Of a DNA stretch of 64,000 nt, positions 1 to 12,000 are shown in pieces (within the stretch, counting starts at the first letter, position 1; each line of letters begins with the position of its first letter). Under the pieces are notes generated by a model, which was not told the DNA's origin, searched no databases, and saw nothing but the letters and a program-made list of their open reading frames with translations. The stretch is from assembly GCF_002288925.2 (NCBI RefSeq), contig NW_022098043.1, positions 1,638,157-1,702,156 of the forward strand, written 5' to 3'. Made by a program: the position numbers and the translations under genes. Origin of the DNA: Delphinapterus leucas (taxonomy: Eukaryota; Chordata; Mammalia; Artiodactyla; Monodontidae).

Positions 1-85
1 CTCTGTGAACGTACTGAAAACCATTGAATTGTACGCTCGTATGGTATGTGAATTGTATCTCAGTAAAATTGTTCCAAAATAATAC

Positions 86-410
86 TAAGAGCTAACATTT
101 ACTGAACTCTTGCCAGACACTGTGCTATAGTTTAAGAGCCTTCTCATTTAATACTGGAATAATAATAATATAATAACTAACCTTAGAACTGGCTACAGGC
201 CAGGCACTATTTTAGAGCATTTTACAGAGATTAGCTCCTTTAATCCCCATAGCAACCCAATAATTTAGACACTATTATTACCCCAATTTAAGATAAGAAG
301 AGTGAGGTACTGAGAGGTTACATAACTTGCCCAAAATCACACAGCTTCTAAGTGGTAGAATCAGGATTTCATCCCAAGTCAATGGACTCCTGAGCCGGAG
401 ATCTTAATGA
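86..410 (-). repeat. MIR SINE fragments
   Basis: Degenerate MIR in reverse orientation: the pattern GCCAGGCACT, then TTTAATCC, GAGAGGTTACATAACTTGCCC and CACACAGC is typical. A second shorter piece precedes it at 86-150. Confidence 0.7.
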
Positions 411-904
411 TTTTGTTTGCCTGCAGTCACGCTTGCACCATGGGACTGGCCCCTAGACTAGTTGATTGGATCTAAGGAACTTACTATTTCCTAGCAGTTC
501 TTTGCACTGCTCAGCTGCACTTCCTGTATCTTCATAATTGACTCCCCTTTTTAGCGTAAAGCTTAGCAGATTTCTGTTACTTACACTCAAAAGGGCCCTG
601 ATTCAGAAAAGGGCAAATTCCAACCACACCAGGGCAGAGCAGGGCCTTCCAGTGGACTTGGTGAGCCCAGAGCATGTTTTACTGATCCTGGCACCTGGGG
701 GCCCCCAGAGACCACGTGCTGGAGAAAAGACTAAGCACTTCAGCCCCTCCCAGGCCAGCAGCTCAGCAGTCTTTGTTGCATGTGTTCCCATGTGTAAAGG
801 CCCAGTGAATATTGTTTTTTAATTAAAAATAACTTGTGGGGTTTTTAAAAAAGGTACTATTACTAAAGCTCATTTACAGGCAATAGAATATTGGAATTAA
901 AATC
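411..904. other. Intergenic, no gene seen
   Basis: Non-repetitive to the eye. A 94-codon open frame (538-822) has no recognisable family, and the opposite strand is open too, so it is taken as chance. Confidence 0.5.
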
Positions 905-1632
905 CTGGCCTCTGAACTCTGGAAAAGAGTTTGGCAGTTTGTTAAAAACTAAGTTCACAACCACTATACAACCCAGCAATTGCAAACCCGTGCATTTATC
1001 CCAGAGAAATGAAAACTTCTAAGACAGAAACCTGTACATGAATGTTTAGAGCCGCTCTATTGGTAGTAGATGTCCTTAAGTAGGTGAATAGTTAAACCAT
1101 GGTGTATCTATGGAATACCACTCAGCTTGGAGTACTACTCAACAGTGAAAGGAAATAAAATATTGATACACACAATGACCTGGATGGACTTCCAGAGAAT
1201 TATGCTAAGCAGAAAAAGCCGAACTCAAAAAGTTACATTTGGGACTTCCCTGGCAGTCCAGTGGTTAAGACTCCACGCTCCCAATGCAGGGGGCATGGGT
1301 TTGATCCCTGATTGGGGAACTAAGATCCCGCATGCCACGCGGCCAATAAAAAGTTACACTTGGCACAATTCATTTGTATAACACTCTTGAAATGACAAAA
1401 TTATAGAAATGGAGATCAGATTACTAATGCCAGGGGTTAAGGAGGGGATGGAGGCAGGAGGGAACTGTGTGTGGCTATAAAAAGGCAATGTGAGGAATCC
1501 TTGTGGTGATGGAATGTTCTGTGTCTTGACTGTATCAATGTTGTGATAGTGTTCCTATAGTTTTGCAAAATGTTACTATTGGGAGAAACCAGGTAAAGGG
1601 TACATAGGATCTCTTTGTACTGTATCTTAAAA
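905..1632 (+). mobile_element. L1 3' region, interrupted by a SINE
   Basis: Sense L1M-type 3' sequence (patterns such as GGAATACCACTCAGC and GGATGGACTTCCAGAG). It is split by the SINE at 1241-1349; AAAAGTTACAYTTG is repeated on both sides of the insert. Confidence 0.75.
1241..1349 (+). mobile_element. CHR-type SINE, short form
   Basis: Starts GGGACTTCCCTGG and carries the tRNA-like box B region. Inserted in the L1, with AAAAGTTACATTTG-like target duplication. Confidence 0.8.
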
Positions 1633-1642
1633 CTGCATGTGA

Positions 1643-1866
1643 GGGAATTCCCTGGTGGTCCTCTTGGCTAAGACTCCAAGCTCCCAATGCAGGGGGCCCG
1701 GGTTCAATCCCTGGTCAGGGAACTAGATCCTGCATGCATGCCACAAGTAAGAAGTCCGCATGCCTGCAACTATGAGCCCGCATGCCACAACTAAAGAGCC
1801 CACATGCCGCAACTAAGACCTGGCGCAACCTAAATAAATAAATAAACACACACACACAAAAAAAAT
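1643..1866 (+). mobile_element. CHR-type SINE
   Basis: Starts GGGAATTCCCTGGTGG; ends in AAATAAATAAATAAA and a CACACA/A-rich tail. Confidence 0.85.
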
Positions 1867-2189
1867 CCTGGGCCCTATATCCAAATCACGCCTCCACCTT
1901 TTATCAGCTCTGTCTTAGAGTAGGTTACTCTTCCTCTCTGCCCTCAGTTTTTACTCATCTTACAGATATTTTTGTGAGAAACAAATGATATTATGCATAT
2001 AAAATGTTAAGTACAGTACCTGCTACATTGTATGAACTTAATAAATAATTCCACCACTCTCAACATTTAGATCAATTTCTGTTTTTAGCTCCACAGTTCC
2101 AAGCACTGCATCCAGACATAATGTCTAGCTCCAAAAGATTGTAGTGGAACAAAGAAAGAATTCCTTTAAGTATCTCTTTCTCTCTTTTT

Positions 2190-2850
2190 TAAATAGCAGC
2201 TTTATTGAGAGCTTTATTTTAAATCCACCCGTTTAAAATAAGCAAGTCAATGGTTTTTAGTATATTCACAGATTTTTGCAACCATCACCACAATCAATTT
2301 TAGAATATTTTATCACCCCAAAAGGAAATTTAGCACCCATTAGCCATCACTCACTATTTCCCCCCCATATACTCCCCAGTCCCCACCCTAGGCAACAACA
2401 AATCTACTTTCTGTCCCTATAGATTTGCCTGTTCTGGATGTTTCATGTAAATGGAATCATAAAAAATGTGGTCTTTTGTGACTGACTTCTTTCACTTAGT
2501 GTAATGTTTTCAAGGTTCATTCATGTAAAATTTATCAGTACTTTATTCCTTTATATTGCTGAATCATCTTCCATTATATGGATTTTCTTTATCCTTTCAT
2601 CAGTTGATGGACATTTAGGTTGTTTTGGCTATTATATATAATGCTGCTGTGAACATTTGTGTATAACTTTTTGTGTAAACAGATGTTTTCATCTCTCTTG
2701 GGTATATACCAAAAAGTAGAATTGCTGGGTCATATGGTAACTCTGTGTTTTAACTTTTGAGGAATTGCCTGACTCTTTTCCAACGTGGCAGCATCAGTTT
2801 ACATTCCTAGCAGTTGTATATGAGGGTTCCAATTTTTCCACATTCTCCTC
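2190..2850 (-). mobile_element. L1 3' region, antisense
   Basis: Antisense L1M signature, e.g. GGTTTTTAGTATATTCACAG, TGGAATTGCTGGGTCATATGG-like and TGAGGGTTCCAATTT, cut off at the CTTT repeat. Confidence 0.8.
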
Positions 2851-2853
2851 TTT

Positions 2854-2901
<48 letters not shown>

Positions 2902-2918
2902 TCCCTTCCTTCCTTCCT

Positions 2919-2954
<36 letters not shown>

Positions 2955-3072
2955 TCCTTCCTTCTTTCTTTCTTTCTCTTTCTTTTTTTCTTTCTTTCCT
3001 TCCTTCCTTCCTTCCTTCCTTCTTTCTTTCTTTCTTCCTTTCTTTCTCTTTCTTTCTTTCTTTCTTTTTTTA
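2851..3072. repeat. (CTTT)n/(CCTT)n simple repeat
   Basis: About 220 bp of nearly pure pyrimidine tetranucleotide repeat alternating CTTT and CCTT blocks. Open frames across it (Phe/Leu/Ser runs) are artefacts. Confidence 0.95.
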
Positions 3073-3564
3073 ATGGTAAGAAACTGTTTCCAGAAGCCCT
3101 CCAGCAGACTCTTCTTCCTGTCTTATTGGCCAGAACAAGATCAGATGCATGGCTGCCCCTAAAACTATCACTAGCATTGTCTTGACTGGCTTAGAGTTAA
3201 ATCTTCAGCTCAGTTCTGGATGGGGACACATTCCCTCGGAGGTGAAAACCTGGACAAACTTGGAGTTCAATGAACAAAGAAGAAAGAGATTTGGGGTAAG
3301 TAACAATATTCTGTTACAATGTCTTTCAGGTCTATTTCTCACAAACTTATGAAAATATTTTAAACAAAACAAAAAAATGAGATCATATTGTACTATACAT
3401 ACTGTTTTTTAACTTGATTTATCACTTAATGAAACACTGAATATATCTTCTATGATCATACACATTCGTTCATAACATGATTTTAATGGCTGAATGACAT
3501 TTTAAGTTCTGCAACATACCGAAGCCTTCTAGTTTGTCTTGGCACGCTTAAAATCATATTCATA
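3073..3564. other. Intergenic, partly old L1-like
   Basis: 3330-3530 resembles antisense L1 or a related old LINE (A-rich; TTAATGGCTGAATGACATT). No gene is seen. Confidence 0.4.
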
Positions 3565-3770
3565 GGGCTTCCCTGGTGGCGCAGTGGTTGAGAGTCTGCC
3601 TGCCAATGCAGGGGACACGGGTTCGTGCCCCGGTCCGGGAAGATCCCACATGCTGCGGAGCGGCTAGGCCCGTGAGCCATGGCCGCTGAGCCTGCACGTC
3701 TGGAGCCTGTGCTCCGCAACAGGAGAGGCCACAACAGTAAGAGGCTCGCGTACCGCAAAAAAAAAAAGAA
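3565..3770 (+). mobile_element. CHR-type SINE, ~215-bp subtype
   Basis: GGGCTTCCCTGGTGGCGCAG to GTACCGC plus poly(A). The full-length compact subtype. Confidence 0.9.
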
Positions 3771-4445
3771 TTTCTCTCTCTCTCTAAATCTACCTCCGTG
3801 TCTGTCTGGCTCCCTCTTTCCTTTCCTTTCTCCTAGCCTCCCTAGTGAAACACAGCTTCTTTTTTCCCAAGAGTTCCAACAAATGTGCTGAGGAGGATTC
3901 TCACTGACCCAGCTTGGGTTATATGTCCATCTTTGTACCAGTCACTGTTGCACTCTAATTGGCTAGACCAGACTTCATTGTGTGTCCACGTCTGGAGATA
4001 TAAAGGTGGGGTTGGGCCTACCAAAACTATATAGAATCAGAGTAGGATAAGTGAATCTCTAAAGCATAATAGGAGTGTGCAGTTTCCAAAAAGTATAAAG
4101 GAGGCTGGGTAGGTAAATGCGGACATCCTTTCCAGGATATTTAGCATGGTATTCAGTTTGTCCCCAACAGTGTGGCCATGGGGGTTGTTTACAACTCAGT
4201 ATCCATTCTGATCAGTTGATGCCATGCGCTTCCAGTTTTTAACTATTTTGAACATACCTCTGTCCATTTCCATCAAACAAGTAGTCTTGCCCCAATTTAT
4301 TAATGTTCTCAGCCAGACCATCTGTTCCTGCTCCCAAAGGCACACATCCTGTGGCCCAACCCCGTAGTTATACATCTCAGGACCTCACTCTGAAGGAAGA
4401 GTCTGGCTGTCTACTTTTAAGCTTACTCATCTTCAAAGAACACCA
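3771..4445. other. Intergenic, nothing recognised
   Basis: No coding signal or repeat identified by eye. Confidence 0.4.
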
Positions 4446-4680
4446 ACTCAGTTACCATTTCCTCCATGAAGCCTTCCTGATTGCCCCCACCTGGAATTGA
4501 CCTCTGCCCTGCCCTGCCCCACCTGAATGCTCTTTATTAGCACTTCTCTTATCGTCTCTTTGCTTGGAATTAGACTTTTACCTGTCTTTACCTCCCTATG
4601 AGACCCTAAGTTTCTTGAAGAAAAGGACTGCATCTTATTCATCTTTCTATTTCCTAAAAGTCTGTCACAGCAGTCCCCTG
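4446..4680 (+). mobile_element. L2 LINE 3' fragment
   Basis: CATGAAGCCTTCCTGATTGCC, then TTTATTAGCACTTCTC and AGTTTCTTGAAGAAAAGGAC: the usual L2 3' pattern. Confidence 0.65.
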
Positions 4681-4685
4681 CCACT

Positions 4686-4840
4686 TAATCAGTCCTGTGA
4701 TATTAGGAAAAGCCCTTCCCCTCTTTGAGCTTTGATTTATTCTTTTGTAAAATAGGGATGATGGTGGTCCTTACCTCACAGCTTTTTGTGAGACCTGAAA
4801 CACTCTTACATAATTTACTGAACATATACTATGTGTGTCA
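4686..4840 (+). repeat. MIR fragment
   Basis: TTGAGCTTTGATTTATTC, AAAATAGGGATGATGG and CTTACCTCACAG follow the MIR order. Confidence 0.5.
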
Positions 4841-4960
4841 TGATGTGCCTTATAAAGTGCAAATACCTAGTGCTAGCAGATCTGGGACTCAAATGTGCTT
4901 TTCATAAATCGGCTATGCTCCTAACCACTATTCCAAACAGCGTCCCATACCGGAGAAAGA

Positions 4961-5610
4961 CAGTGCCTGGCACACAGTAGGAATACAGTGAATGTTGCTA
5001 AATGGTTGGCTGTGTTGAACGGAATCAAATTCTGCTTTGGCCCCACTTTCCCCTGGACTGTGATTTGCCCCTCTTCAGTTTATCCTACCTGTGTAATCAG
5101 ACATGTGACACCTCCCTGGTGGGGGGTGCCCCACTTAATTTCTGCTGACCTGGAATGTGTCTTCCCAGCACTCCTGCAAACTGGGAGGAGCCCATGGGCT
5201 GTAAATTCTGGATCTGGGACATCCCAGAGGTCTTTGCACCAACCCAGACAGCAGCTGGAACTCCAACCGAGGGAGACGCTGCCTGGTGGGGGAGGGGAAA
5301 TGTGTGCACCATCTCTTCCTTCCCCCCAGCAGAGGAGTCCAATGTCCAAGGCCTCCGGTGTCCTGTCTTGGACGTATTCCTTACCTTTTGGTTTCTGGGG
5401 AATTTGTGGAGGCTCACTTCATTGTGAACCTCCTCACTTCGTAGCAACTTTGTGGCGAGATGTTTGGGAAAAGGACCATGGGGAATCTGGATCTGCCAAA
5501 TTCATATTCCTGTTCCTGGAAACATATTTTCCCCAAATTTATTTGTTTTTCATTTACTGAGCAGTTGATATGTGCCAAGTGTTGAACTGAACACATTATG
5601 TACATTATTT
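4961..5610. other. Intergenic with chance open frames
   Basis: A 190-codon frame at 4988-5560 overlaps open frames on both strands, matches no family I know, and has no splice or promoter context. Confidence 0.45.
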
Positions 5611-5614
5611 AATT

Positions 5615-5838
5615 TAGGATTTCTCAATCATAGGACTATTGATTTTTTGGATTGGATAATTCTTTGTTGTAAAGGACTGTCCTGTGCATTGTAGGGCAGC
5701 ATCCCTGGCCTCTATCCACCAGATGCTAGTAGCACCTGCCCACTTGTGACAACTGAAACATGTCTCCAGACTTTGCCAGATGCCCGGGGGGTGGCAGGGG
5801 GAGCGGCAAAATCATTCCAGGGTGAGAACCACTGATTT
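5615..5838 (-). mobile_element. hAT-type non-autonomous DNA transposon fossil
   Basis: Ends resemble CAGTGGTTCTCAA termini (right end GGTGAGAACCACTGA; left end GGATTTCTCAATC). The interior contains GTCCTGTGCATTGTAGG and TGTCTCCAGAC, typical of a widespread mammalian hAT-derived repeat. Exact family not assigned. Confidence 0.6.
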
Positions 5839-5999
5839 AATGGAACAGACTCCACAATATACTGCGGAGGGGGGAAACAGATTGTAGAACAGACTGTTTA
5901 CTATGTTGCCATTTTGTTAGCATATTTCGGCATAGAAGGAAGATCTAGAAGATAAATTCTACAAAAGAATAACAGTAGTACTCTCTAGGGGCGGATTTT

Positions 6000-6354
6000 T
6001 TAAAAATAAATTTATTTATTTATTTATTATTTTTGGCTGAGTTGGGTCTTCGTTGCTGGGTGCGGGCTTTCTCTAGTTGTGGCGAGCAGGGGCTACTCTT
6101 CATTGTGGTGCGTGGGCTTCTCATTGCAGTGGCTTCCCTTGTTGCAGAGCACGGACTCTAGGCATGCGGGCTTCAGTACTTGTGGCACGTGGGCTCAGTA
6201 GTTGTGTCTCGTGGGCTCTAGAGCACAGGCTCAGTAGTTGTGGTGCACGGGCTTCGTTGCTCCGCGACATGTGAGATTTTCCCCAACCAGGGCTCGAACC
6301 TGTGTGCCCTGCATTGGCAGGTGGATTCTTAACCACTGCGCCACCAGGGAAGCC
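6000..6354 (-). mobile_element. CHR-type SINE, long form
   Basis: Reverse orientation, ~350 bp: TTTATTTATTTA tail, GTTGGGTCTTCGTTGCTG, ending CCACCAGGGAAGCCCC. Confidence 0.9.
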
Positions 6355-6386
6355 CCAGAAATTTCTTATAAAATTAAATATACAGT

Positions 6387-6574
6387 GACTTCCCTGGTGG
6401 CGCAGTGGATAGGACTCCGTGCTCCCAATGCAGGGGGCCCGGGTTCAATCCCTGGTCAGGGAAATAGGTCCCGCGTGCATGCAGCAACTAAGAATTTCTG
6501 ATGCCACAAACTAGGAGCCCGCCTGCCACAGCTAAGACATGGTGCAACCAAATAAATAAATAAATATATATATA
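6387..6574 (+). mobile_element. CHR-type SINE
   Basis: Forward copy head-to-head with the preceding one; GACTTCCCTGGTGGCGCAG to an AAATAAATAAATA tail. Confidence 0.88.
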
Positions 6575-8040
6575 TTTTTAAAAGGCATTTCCATACTGTT
6601 CTCTATAGTGGCTATTACCATTAAAAATAAATGAATAAATAAATATACATTTACCACATGTCCCAACAATTTCATGCCTGTGGTTTTACCTAAGAGAAAT
6701 AAAAATCTATGCCCACACAAATAGTAGCTTTATTCATAATAGCCAAAACTACAAACAAATCAAATATCCATTAACTGGTGAATAGGTAAACAAATTGTGA
6801 TGTATTCATGCAATAATATTGTATTTGGCAATAAAAAGGAATAAACTACTGATACAAACAACAGCATGATGAATCGCAAAAGCATTATGCTAACTGAAAG
6901 AAGCCAGCCACAAAAGCTTACATCATGAATACTTCCTTTTATATGAAATTCTAGAAAAATCAAAAGTATAGTGGCAAAGCAAAACCAGTGGTTCTTAGGG
7001 GATGGGATTGGGGGAAGGGACTGATATTAAAAGAACTCAAGGAACTTTTGAGGGGGGATTAAAATATTCCATATCATGATGTTGGTGATGGTTAGGTGAC
7101 TGTATACCTTGGTCAAAACTCAATGAGCTGTACATTTAAAATGGGTAAATTTTATTGTATGCAAATTCTACCTCAGTATGGCTCACTGTAAAAGTTCTGA
7201 TGCCATGACAGACCTATTAGAATGACTAAAATGAAAAAGACCAAATTATACCAAGTGTTAAAGAAGATGTGGAGCAACACGTGCTCTTGAACACTGTTGG
7301 TGAGAGTGTGAAACAGTACAAACTCTTTAGAAAACAGTTGGGCAGTTTTTTGTGAAGTTAAACATACATTTGTCGTACAACCCAGCAATTCCACTTCTAG
7401 GTATTTAACCAAGAGGAATGCAAATTTATGTCCACAAAAGGACTTATAACTGAATATTCATAGCAGATTAATATAAGCAGCTCCAAACTGAAAATAAGCC
7501 AAATGTTCAACTGATAAACAGAGGAACGGCCTGGGGTATATTCATACAATGAAATAGCACTCAGCTATAAAAAGGAATGACCTACCAATGTAGAAAACTC
7601 ATGAATAAACTTTAAAAACATTAGGCTGAACAAAAGAAACCATACACAAGAATATATATACTCTAATTCCACTTATATGAAATTATAGAACAGGCACAAC
7701 TAATCTGTACTTGAATGCAAAACTTTTTAAAAGGAATGGCAAAATAGATCCATCAAAGATGTTCAAGTAGGAGAATTACATATACAAGGCTATGTTTGAG
7801 GAGATGACTTAACACCTGTTTGATGTGATTAGAACAATGAGAAGACAATTTGGTTTTCTTTCTTATATAATTTGCTGATTTTTCACATTTTAAAAACTAA
7901 AAAAAAAGGTGGTGTGATGAATTGGGCGATTGGGATTGACATGTATACACTGATGTGTATAAAATTGAACCTGCTGTATAAAAAAATAAATAAAATAAAA
8001 TTCAAAAATTAAAAAAAAGCTAAAAAAAGAAAAAAAGTTG
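6575..8040 (+). mobile_element. L1 3' fragments, several in series
   Basis: Repeated sense L1 3'-end signatures (ATAGCCAAAACTACAAACAA, AACCCAGCAATTCCAC, GATGAATTGGGCGATTGGG). At least three partial copies lie end to end. Confidence 0.7.
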
Positions 8041-8935
8041 TTGTATTACTCAGCCATAAAAAACAATGAAATGATGCCGTTATTCAGCAATATGGCTGGA
8101 CCTAGAGATCATCATACTAAGTGAACACAGTCAGAGAAAGACAAACACCATATGATATCACTTATATGCAGAATCTAAAATATGACGCAAATGAACTTAT
8201 CTACGAAACAGAAACAGACCCTCAGACATAGAGAACAGACTTGTGGTTGCCAAGGGGGAGGGGGGAGCGAGAGGGATGGACTGGGAGTTTGGGGTTAACA
8301 GATGCAAACTATTATATATAGAATGGATAAACAACAAGGTCCTGGGACTTCTTTGGTGGCGCAGTGGTTAAGAATCCGCCTGCCAATGCAAGGCACAAGG
8401 GTTGGAGCCCTGGTCCGAGAAGATCCCACATGCCGCGGGGCAACTAAGCCCGTGCGTCACAACTACTGAGCCTGCGCTCCAGAGCCCGCGAGCCACAACT
8501 ACTGAGCCCGCGTGCCACGACTACTGAAGCCCGCACGCCTAGAGCCCGTGCTCTGCAACAAGAGAAGCCACCACAATGAGAAGCCCACGTACCGCAACGA
8601 AGAGTAGCCCCCTCTACAAGGAAGAGTAGGCCCCGCTCGCTGCAACTAGAGAAAGCCCGCGAGTAGCAACGAAGACCCAACGCAGCCATAAATAAATAAA
8701 TAAATAAATAAATAAACTTATGGGGAAAAAAAAGGTCCTACTGTATAGCACAGGGAACTATATTCAATATCCTGTGATAAACCGTAAAGGAAAAGAATAT
8801 GAAAAAGAATGTATACATACATATAGATATTTATGTATAACTGAATCACTTTGCTGTACAGCAGAAATTAACACAATGTTTTACATCAACTATACTTCAA
8901 TAAAATAAATGTACAAAAGTAAAAAATAAAAAAAG
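8041..8935 (+). mobile_element. L1 3' end, cetartiodactyl type, split by a SINE
   Basis: TACTCAGCCATAAAAAACAA to TTCAATAAAATAAATG. The part after 8731 continues the same element (TATAGCACAGGGAACTATAT). Confidence 0.8.
8344..8731 (+). mobile_element. CHR-type SINE, long form
   Basis: Inserted in the L1, with 8-bp duplication AAGGTCCT at 8336-8343 and 8732-8739. Confidence 0.88.
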
Positions 8936-9134
8936 AGTTGCTGCCAGTTATGTGGTCATCCCTCCTCTGAGCCCCAATGTTCTGGGAACACCACTTTTTG
9001 CCTTTTGTCCTCCTAATTGAGAGGTTGTAACTTCTTTCTACAGTTTTTAGTCTCTGGGTTACCTCAGCATCTTTCTTTTTTCACCTTTATTCTCTTTTAG
9101 GATATAACTATGTATCTAATTCCCTGTACTAAAT

Positions 9135-9337
9135 CTTATTTTATTTTATTTATTTATTTACCTATTTATTTATTTGGCTGTGCTGGGTGTCAGTTGCGGC
9201 ATGTGGGATCTTTAGTTGTAGCATGCAGGGTCATTTAGTTGCGGCATGTGGGATCTAGTTCCCCGACCAGGGATAGAACCTGGACCCCCTGCATTGGGAG
9301 CACGGAGTCTTAGCCACTGGACCACCAGGGAAGTCCC
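9135..9337 (-). mobile_element. CHR-type SINE
   Basis: Reverse copy with TTTATTTATTTA tail, ending CCACCAGGGAAGTCCC. Confidence 0.88.
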
Positions 9338-9343
9338 TTAAAT

Positions 9344-9532
9344 CTTTTTTTTTCCTCTAACTGTGTGGCCTCTCCCGTTGCATAGCACAGGCTCCGGACG
9401 CGCAGGCCCAGCGGCCATGGCTCACGGGCCCAGCCACTCCGCGGCATGTGGGATCTTCCCAGACAGGGGCACGAACCCATGTCCCCTGCAATGGCAGGTG
9501 GACTCTCAACCACTGCGCCACCAGGGAAGCCC
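9344..9532 (-). mobile_element. CHR-type SINE, ~215-bp subtype, 3'-shortened
   Basis: Lacks the usual GCGGTACGCGGGCCTCTCAC end next to the poly(T); otherwise full, ending CCACCAGGGAAGCCC. Confidence 0.85.
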
Positions 9533-9732
9533 ATTATTTTTTTAAAAAAAGAGTTGCTGTAATTTAGCCCAATAAAATGGGCCAGGTATTGTTTCATCGT
9601 TAACTGTCTTAAATTTAGAGCAGACACTTCTCCTGATGATTTACTCTTTCTTTGATATAATGATTTTCTTCTTATTCAACAAGAAGAGACCCTGAAACAA
9701 AACTTTATCATTTCCCTCATTTCTTCCTTTTT

Positions 9733-10050
9733 AAAAAAATAAATTTATTTATTTATTTTTATTTTTGGCTGTGTTGGGTCTTTGTTGCTCCACCTGGGCT
9801 TTCTCTAGTTGCAGTGAGTGGGGGCTACTCTTCGCTGTAGTGCGCAGGCTTCTCGTTGCGGTGGCTTCTTTTTTTTGCAGAGCACGAGCTCCAGGTACGC
9901 GAGCTTCAGTAGTTGTGGCACCCGGGCTCAGTAGTTGTGGCTCATGGGCTTAGTTGCTCTGCGACATGTGGATCTTCCCGGACCACGGCTCAAACCCGTG
10001 TCCCCTGAATTGGCAGGCAGATTCTTACCACTGCACAACCAGGGAAGTCC
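9733..10050 (-). mobile_element. CHR-type SINE, long form
   Basis: TTTATTTATTTATTTTTA tail, GTTGGGTCTTTGTTGCTC, ending CCAGGGAAGTCC. Confidence 0.88.
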
Positions 10051-10184
10051 AATTCTTTTTTTTAAAAATGTCTTTTCTTTAAAAATACTTAAACTAAATT
10101 TAAAATATTGCCTTACACGTAAGCCATCATCTCTCAAGAAGCAATCAAATTATCCACGTACCTCTTGTAACTTTGTAGGTATAG

Positions 10185-10402
10185 TTTTTTTGTTTTTTTG
10201 TTTTTTGTTTTGCTGTACGTGGGCCTCTCACTGTTGTGGCCTCTCCCGTTGTGGAGCATAGGCTCCGGACGCGCAGGCTCAGCGGCCATGGTTCACGGGC
10301 CCAGCTGCTCCACGGCATGTGGGATCTTCCCGGACCGGGGCACGAACCCGTGTCCCCCGCATCGGCAGGCAGACTCTCAACCACTGCGCCACCAGGGAAG
10401 CC
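10185..10402 (-). mobile_element. CHR-type SINE, ~215-bp subtype
   Basis: T-rich tail, GTACGTGGGCCTCTCACTG to CCACCAGGGAAGCCC; full length. Confidence 0.9.
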
Positions 10403-10624
10403 CTATTACTAACTCTTTTCTCCAGTTAGTTATTGTCAAATTATCTAATGACTACTATATTCATTAGCAAATGCCTAGAATGAAATATTGTCCTAAGCCT
10501 AGTGGAGTAATACATTTTGTTGCATTTATGTTTTTGTTCTAATTTTTGAATGCAAAACTTCGTGATTTACTAATAAAGAAATGAGTGATTAAGAACAACA
10601 ACGACAAACTAACCTGTAGTGACA

Positions 10625-10820
10625 GAAAGCAGAGAGTAGGTGTCTGGGCGACACAAGATAGGGGGTTGGGGGACTCACTGCAAAGCACCACAAGGGAATT
10701 TGATTTGGTTGGGTGGCAGTTACGTAGGTGTGTACTTTTGTCAAAACTCATGGAACTGTGTGCATTTAGAAAGTATGCATTTTATTGCATGCAACTTATA
10801 CTTTAATGAGTTTTATTTGA
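10625..10820 (+). mobile_element. L1 3' fragment
   Basis: GTCAAAACTCATGGAACTGT and ATTTTATTGCATGCAA are typical of L1M 3' ends. Confidence 0.6.
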
Positions 10821-11114
10821 AAGGAAAAATAAAACAGGGTAAAGAAATGCACATTAGAGGAGAATACCAACCTCGAAGGGAAGAAAGTAAAACCCAGAGA
10901 TCCTGGAGGGTCCTGCTTTTGTTGGTCTATGACTTTGGCTCTGAGCTTTGTTTCCCCCAAATCTTCCCCAAATCTTACCTATCTTTAAGACCTAGCTGAA
11001 ATGCTGCCACTTCTAGGAAAGTTCCCTGGCTTCCCCAGCCCACAGTGATTTATCTTTGCAGTCAATATTGATTCTGCATATTAAAACAAAAATCCTCCGT
11101 AAACGAGTATAGTG

Positions 11115-11250
11115 CTTTCAGTTTAAATGCTTTCAGCCCACTATTTCAGCTGATTCTCACCTTAACCACCAGTCAGGGCAAGGATTATTCTACCCATTTT
11201 AGAGTTGGGAAGACTAAGGCTTAGGAAGGGAAGTAACTCACCTAAATATT
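11115..11250 (-). repeat. MIR fragment
   Basis: GCTGATTCTCACCTTAACC, ACCCATTTTAGAG and GGGAAGTAACTCACC follow the reverse MIR order. Confidence 0.55.
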
Positions 11251-11879
11251 ACAGCCTCCAATTCCTAGGCCTCCAATGCTCCTTCCCCATTGGAGGGGTG
11301 GGTAGAAAGAGCACGGGTCGAAGAATCTAGAACTCCTGCTAATTTGCTTGGCAGATTCCTGGGCAATATTAATATTGCTAGACCTCAGCTTCCACGGCTG
11401 TAAAATGGGTGAAATCCCTGCCTGCCTATGTCCCAGGGTTGTGGTTAGGATTGCCAAAAACAGTCCCTGGTTGGTGAATAAGTGATCAATAAGTATTTAA
11501 TGCAATCAACACACATAAATTGAGCACTTAACTCTAACACTATGGCAGACAGTGGGGGTACAACAGCTAACAAGGAGACAGGCAAGAAGCAATAAAGATT
11601 ATGAAAGGTGCTGAAGAGAAAAGGGGTGGAATTAGGTTGAGAAACAGGGATCAGGTCAGAACTCTGACGAGATGATATGGAGGGTGAGGACTGAAGGTTT
11701 AGAAAGAGCTAGCCCCCACACAGGCCTGGGAGAGGAGCAGTCTAGGTAGTGGGAATTCTATATTATCTTGCATTTCACAACTCCCATTTCACATATGAGG
11801 AAATTGAGGCTATTCATCTGAAATAATAACATTGACCCAATCCCTGTCTTCCGTTGAAGGGCGGAAGTAAATTAACTAA

Positions 11880-12000
11880 ACAGGTACTCTATGAACATTT
11901 TCTCATTTGATCTTGACACTAATAACTTTTGATGGTAATGTTCCCATTTTATAGATGAGGAAATTAAAGAAAGTTATCAAAGGTCATATAGGTACTTGGC
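11880..12000 (-). repeat. MIR fragment
   Basis: CTCATTTGATCTTGACAC, CCCATTTTATAGATGAGGAA: reverse MIR core. Confidence 0.6.

Noticed and set aside
2765..3185. Phe/Leu/Ser-rich open frames
   Set aside because: Translation of the CTTT simple repeat.
3480..3770. Recurrent frames with AMAHGPSRSAACGIF-type sequence here and at many other places
   Set aside because: Chance frames inside the compact SINE subtype, present in every copy on either strand.
4988..5560. 190-codon open frame in the left intergenic region
   Set aside because: Overlapping open frames on both strands, no homology recognised, no promoter, splice or poly(A) context.
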